DNA from: Membranipora membranacea
Lineage: Eukaryota > Bryozoa > Gymnolaemata > Cheilostomatida > Membraniporidae
Length of the DNA: 64,000 nt
Assembly: GCA_914767715.1 (NCBI GenBank)
Contig: OU612065.1
Span: 28,148,001-28,212,000, forward strand
Reading direction: 5' to 3'
Part shown: positions 59,070-64,000 of the stretch, piece after piece
How the letters are laid out: every line of letters starts with the position of its first letter
Numbering within the stretch: the stretch's first letter is position 1
Notes under the pieces: generated by a model
The model's input: only the letters and a program-made list of their open reading frames with translations
Database searches by the model: none
Told to the model about the DNA's origin: nothing
Program-made: the position numbers and the translations under genes

Positions 59070-61229
59070 TCATGAGGTAACAGCTGGTGGAGAATCATTG
59101 GATGAACTTTGCCTCTGTTCTCTCTGATGTCTCGGCAGCTCTACATCCAGAAACTTCTTCAGCCTATCCAGATACTGGCCGTACAGCTCAACATCGTTAT
59201 GTCCGGCACCTTCAACCCACAAGGGCTCCACTGTGATCGGCGTTTTATCGTATATTTCAAGACCATGTGAAAAGTCGATGACCTCATCATCTGTGCCGTG
59301 TATGACCATAACTGGTGCCGTGATTCTGTGTACCTTGTCAATGCTGGAACAGAAATAAAATTTCACCAGATAACTTGAGGGAAAACTCGTATCAGCTGTT
59401 AAAAGCATGCCAAGGACAGGCAACTCCTGAGTATAAGAGGTATTATACTTCCTATAATAGCGGTATGCACGAAGAGGTTGCTCCAACCATCAACATATAC
59501 AATACTAGATATTCTAATATACATATATATGTAGAGATAAATTATATATGTATATTATATGTATCCAATCAAACGATAAAGATATACACAACGCACAATA
59601 TTGTAGCTCCATCAGCCATGTTTGGGAGAGTGGTCAAGATCAACCTTGCCATGTAAGGCCATTTTAGGCATAACTTTAACTTGCCTCTTGAACTGATGGA
59701 CAGATTTATTGAACAAAAGTGAAAATAATTCACAGCACTGAGTTCGCTGAGGTTATGATGGTACAGAGTTACTTTACTCAGAGAGATAATATTCCGCTGC
59801 CGCCCTACTCACAGTCAGCGATTTATAAAACGCTGACTATCTGAGCGGTGGTGGCCGGCAGGTCGAGGGTCTCATGTAGAATCATCTCATGAAACTTATT
59901 CTAACATAGAGCATAAAACTGATTTTAGTGATAGCTGCATAGGAAAAAGTACAAGAGGAATTTTGATGTTTTCTAAATTGCGAAAAACACAGTGATGCCG
60001 CATGAGTAACGGGTATAATAGGTAATATTGTGGTTGAATTTAGGGCATCAAAGAGGTTTGAGAGCTAGTAGGAAAGTTTTACCACAGGAAGATTATACTT
60101 GTATAATCTGGTGTCTAGTGCACAAAGATGCCCTTATGGCCGATGTCACTAATAATAATACGGGTACTGACTGAGCTGTGATTTCATGGCAACATGATCA
60201 CGCATTAGTGTTCAAAGCTTTCATTTAGAATATTGTTTGGTGATTTGGTGATAATTTAAAAATCTATGCTGGCGTGAAATGCTAAGTCAACATTATGTTG
60301 TCATTCACCTTTAAATCCCTCCTAGGTTTACCTTCAAGCTTGACAAAATAATATTGCTGTTTGGTTGTAAGTCTCTCAGAGAATACCATATTTGAAATCC
60401 AGCTGTTGTTTTCAATATTTTTCTCAAATATGGTTATCAGTGGCACAGTGGACCTAAATCACTATCCTCATTCTCCCCTGATGGAAGCTGACATGATCGA
60501 TCATATAATCTGACTGACAATAGTGATAAGGAAGCTTCTAAGAACTAATGCAGGCAACATGAACCAAACTTGCTCTATGACTTACCTTGGAAATGAATCA
60601 CAACAGTAGGTTCTCTTCATGTTAGGGCAGGTAACTCTCATTCCAGACATGAGTGGTGAGTGTAACACAACTCCAGCGACTTCATGACGTGAGGAAAAGT
60701 CCACAGTCGGTACCGTGCCTATACTCTGCCCATATAAGACTATATTCTCAGGGGAAAGTCCGTATCTGGTACGCAGCGTGTGAAACGCAGTGTCAACATC
60801 ATGGTACAAGTTCCTCTCAGTAGGGCTACCCTCGCTAACCCCGTAACCGCAATAATCATAGCTGAATATGTTACATTTTAATCTCGTTCCCAAGCCGATG
60901 AAAAAGCTAGACATTTGACCTAGATCAACAGCATTGCCATGACTGAATAGTAAAGTGTATTTTGAATTCGGAGCACATTTGACGTGCATCATTGCTATGG
61001 TGTGTCCTGCCTTGGTGCGAGCTCGAGTCACTTCAATGCAGTCCAACTCTTTCTGACCATATTGAAACTCAGCTCTATCATTTAGATGCAGGTTAAATGT
61101 GTTTGGGTCATCTGACGTTATGGTGTATGTTGGTTCTGGAGGGAGAAACGCGAGCTTAGCTGCTATTTTTGACGGGCACGGAGGGCAGCAAAATAGACAG
61201 CAAAACTCTCTACACGACAGAGAATTCAT
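59070..61229 (-). CDS. ABHD17: ABHD17-like palmitoyl-protein depalmitoylase
   Basis: Two minus-strand exons: 61229-60586 and 59343-59070, 305 aa; the split codon gives FPSIDK. ABHD17 enzymes are serine hydrolases that strip palmitate from membrane-bound Ras and synaptic proteins. The N-terminal Cys cluster [14 protein letters not shown] is the palmitoylated membrane anchor of the family. The alpha/beta hydrolase core shows [17 protein letters not shown] (oxyanion region), SYDYCGYG, nucleophile elbow YGQSIGTV with the catalytic Ser, the Asp in [13 protein letters not shown] and the His in [16 protein letters not shown]. Vertebrate ABHD17A-C are about 290-330 aa; the extra C-terminal Ser/Gln-rich tail is local. 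Which paralogue is not assignable. Confidence 0.96.
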
Positions 61230-64000
61230 GTTTCTTGCTCTTACAGCGAGTGTTATAGTGTTTGTTTGCTTATTTTAAATCTTTGTTGATAGAGTGACTA
61301 TTCACCTTCAGTCAGTCTGATTCATAATCTACAAACACAACAATAGAGCAGGATTAGACCAATATAGGGATTTACAAATTAGGCTGTCTGTCAACAAGCT
61401 ACTATTGTGAAATCTTATAACACTAGTCTATTGTTAGTTTTATGACTCATTTAAATCTACACATAACCCCTATTCGCTCAATCACCACTGATAGTAAATT
61501 AATACTCATGAAACATCACTCAAAAACCCCCAGACTGCAGAGGGTACAGGTAATATGATAGTTTTGTATTTATAGGTATAAAGTTAAAGTGGGTAGGAAA
61601 TGTAAATTAGCATAAATCATTAGTCAAAAAGGAAATTTCAGGTGGTAACTAACCACAAAAGAGCTTATTATATTATATAGCTAGTACAGTACCTACCAGT
61701 AGAGGCCAACTTGAGTAGTTCAGCCAGAAGTACGGCGGAGGAGGAGAAAAAATAAAATATCTGCCAACAGGATTTCAAGCTATTCTACATACATGACCTG
61801 CCAATTTCAAATCTGGGTTTAGTTAATTCAAACTTATTTCACAGAAAATCAGTAGACCCATTAATTGAATTTCAAATATGTGAGTAAGCTGGTGAAACTT
61901 ACATTAAATCACGGCTAGTGCAGGTGGAATGGATACTCTAATCCACAAAAGCCGTTACAGTAATCTGTACTCTCCCTCAGTAGGCCTATACTTGAGCTGG
62001 CTGTAATATCCTGGATATATTATCAGTTGAAGTAGCCAGACTCCACAATCTGAAACATGATAAGATTAAGAAGTACTGGTGGAGGAAGAAACACATATTA
62101 TTACCAACAGGATTTAAAGCCATACTACCTGCATGGTGGGTGTTTCTTTGAAACATAGCTCCATTCTCATACACACAAGAAACTAACTATAAAAAGTAAA
62201 TTATCCGTTGAGATGTTAACAGAGTGAGTATTGCGGCGGATAGCGATTTTATATCCAGTGTTTGGTTGAGCCCTGTGTTGTCAGATGAGGAGTGGACATT
62301 CCTGTACACAGTGAGAACACACAACAGCAGTCCCTGTGCAGTGATACCAAGGGATATAACTGAATGGCAACTTTCAAAAGCAACATCAAAGATAACTGCA
62401 GCCCTCTATATCCTCCTCATAGAGAAACTCGCACAAACACAAACAATACCTTCAACCCATCTAAACTTGCATCTAACAAAACACTTGAGCTAGATTAAAG
62501 AGGGTTATAGTTATAGCAGAGACTATAGTCTCTAGTTATAGTACCCGTTATGTGGATCCAGTATGCATTTCAGCGATGTCTCACCACTGAAGAAGGGGAT
62601 AGGTGAATCATCAAACCATTGAGCCCTAATTCACAATGCGTAGTGGATAACATAAACATGTGGTCTCATAAAAGTAATGATTGATTGATGCTGTGATGTG
62701 ATGTGTATCCTCACAGTGTATCCTCACATGCACATCCTAATGGTGTATGGCTATGACTGGTAGTTCCACAATGGCTGCATTTTGTGGACAGGGAACTCCT
62801 CTGTTTGAGTTCCTAATCACCACCTTCCTGGTGAGAAGATTGTCATGGCATGGAAACTTTTGACACATTACAAATGATGGTCTAGGGCTTTGAACTCCCT
62901 ATGTCATCCAAAATCAGGACTGTGAGTATTCATTTTCACACATTTATTTTCATACATAATTTGATTCTAACAAGTCAGGCCCTGACCAAATATACTGGTA
63001 CCGCTGCCAAGTCAGGCCCTGACCAAATATGGGTACCGCTGCCAATCCTACTAGTGAGCATCCATATCAAACTTTCAGTATGAATGATTTGATATGGTTG
63101 GATAGGTTTTGAGATATTTTTATATCTGTGAAGCCTCCCGGCTGTAGAGTCTTGGACGATCAGAGCCCCATTCTTGAGGGGATAGAGACAGTACAGACGT
63201 ACAGCAACCCATGTATGTCACTTTTGCCTTTAGCTATATCATATGTAAGCCTACATATACTTTAGTCTTTGCAGTAACTCTCTGGCTTATCAGATAGGTT
63301 CACAAGTTTTACAACTTCATAGCTCCCATGCCATATGTATGGGGAATGAGAACATCAAACCAAGTACATATTTACTCTGGTGCCCATAACCTTCACAGAC
63401 ACATAAATCAGAACTGACCAGGATTATGAACCTAACGTCTGTTCTGTTTGTTGGGTAACATTCCTATATCTACTTCTACAATGACCAAGCTTCCTGTTGA
63501 TATGGATAAATACATGGCTATATTGCCTTGTGTGTATATATATATATATAGTATTCTTGAGTCAATCCAGGGCATCTGCATCTTCAACAACACTATAGAT
63601 TTGATCCATGGAAGGGCTTATCATCTTTAATTCAATTTTTCATCAGTGGGAGGCTCTTGTCAATACCTCAGTCTACTAGAAAAAGTATTGGCTAGGGCCA
63701 CAAATACAGGGCTACTACTAAACACTCTGCCTGGAAATGCTTGACTTTTGACAATCAATTCAGCACTAGAGCTCTGAAGTCACAGGTTGGCCAGCTTTTG
63801 TTTTTCTTCATACCCAGGTCCCAGCTTAGATTGGCTCTGCAGTCTCATAATTCCACTATTCAACTATCAAGGCCAACAGCTGAAATACTTGATGGGCTCA
63901 ATCTAGTCAGAATAGTCCAATAAATAACATAAGGTTGTATATATAGTATCAACTACAGCTCGACTGTTGTAGCAAAGAGCAACAGTCCTGTTACCCCTTG
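61230..64000. other. 5' flank of ABHD17 and unannotated sequence
   Basis: About 2.8 kb with no supported gene. The ABHD17 promoter and 5' UTR should lie near 61230-61400. A related motif, CCAACAGGATTT(C/A)AAGC, recurs at about 61761 and 62104. Open frames near 62224-62493 and 63741-63923 show no recognised motif. Confidence 0.5.
62971..63043 (+). repeat. Tandem duplication of a 36-37-bp unit
   Basis: CAAGTCAGGCCCTGACCAAATAT...GGTACCGCTGC occurs twice in succession, differing by ACT versus G before GGTACC. Each unit contains the small palindrome TCAGGCCCTGA. Confidence 0.85.

Overview
The window is a gene-rich stretch of an animal nuclear genome. It is AT-rich, its genes are split by many GT-AG introns, and it holds AATAAA polyadenylation signals, tRNA-derived SINEs, a LINE fragment and several families of small inverted-repeat DNA elements. 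The proteins look metazoan: the ciliary dynein-docking protein ODAD4, KLHL10, HERPUD, a class A GPCR, an astacin protease with ShK-type domains, and ABHD17. Motile-cilium genes with ShK-tailed astacin suggest an aquatic invertebrate such as a tunicate, cnidarian or lophotrochozoan. I cannot place it more finely from sequence alone.

Layout, left to right: possible last exon(s) of an upstream gene (about 0.2-0.4 kb); HERPUD-like gene (+, 4.0-12.0 kb, 9 exons); ODAD4/TTC25 (+, 13.6-18.7 kb, 13 exons), tail-to-tail with proteasome subunit PSMB3 (-, 19.2-22.6 kb); a transmembrane coiled-coil protein resembling EFCAB14 without EF-hands (+, 25.5-27.9 kb), tail-to-tail with KLHL10 (-, 28.7-33.5 kb, 9 exons); a PLP-dependent threonine/serine dehydratase-racemase (+, 36.1-42.0 kb, 6 exons); an unrecognised minus-strand gene (44.7-45.2 kb); a secreted astacin with a duplicated Cys-rich/Thr-Gln exon and two ShKT-like modules (+, 45.6-51.7 kb, 11 exons); an intronless class A GPCR (+, 55.1-56.3 kb); a rearranged LINE (56.6-57.8 kb); and ABHD17-like depalmitoylase (-, 59.1-61.2 kb, 2 exons). 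Exon models were built by hand from splice sites, reading phase and family knowledge. For the named genes the phases close exactly and the total lengths match the families.

The genes do not form an operon or pathway. ODAD4 and KLHL10 both point to cilia or sperm, but that may be coincidence. The most unusual content is the mobile DNA in the introns: a four-copy MITE family; a two-copy family with about 65-bp terminal repeats and perfect 9-bp target duplications (Mutator-like); a 1-kb TA-flanked element inside PSMB3; a 2-kb hAT-like element nested with two other elements inside the dehydratase gene; and a near-perfect 1.3-kb palindrome. I found no clearly undescribed multi-gene system. The best candidates for new biology are these elements, the astacin architecture, the divergent GPCR and the unidentified minus-strand genes.
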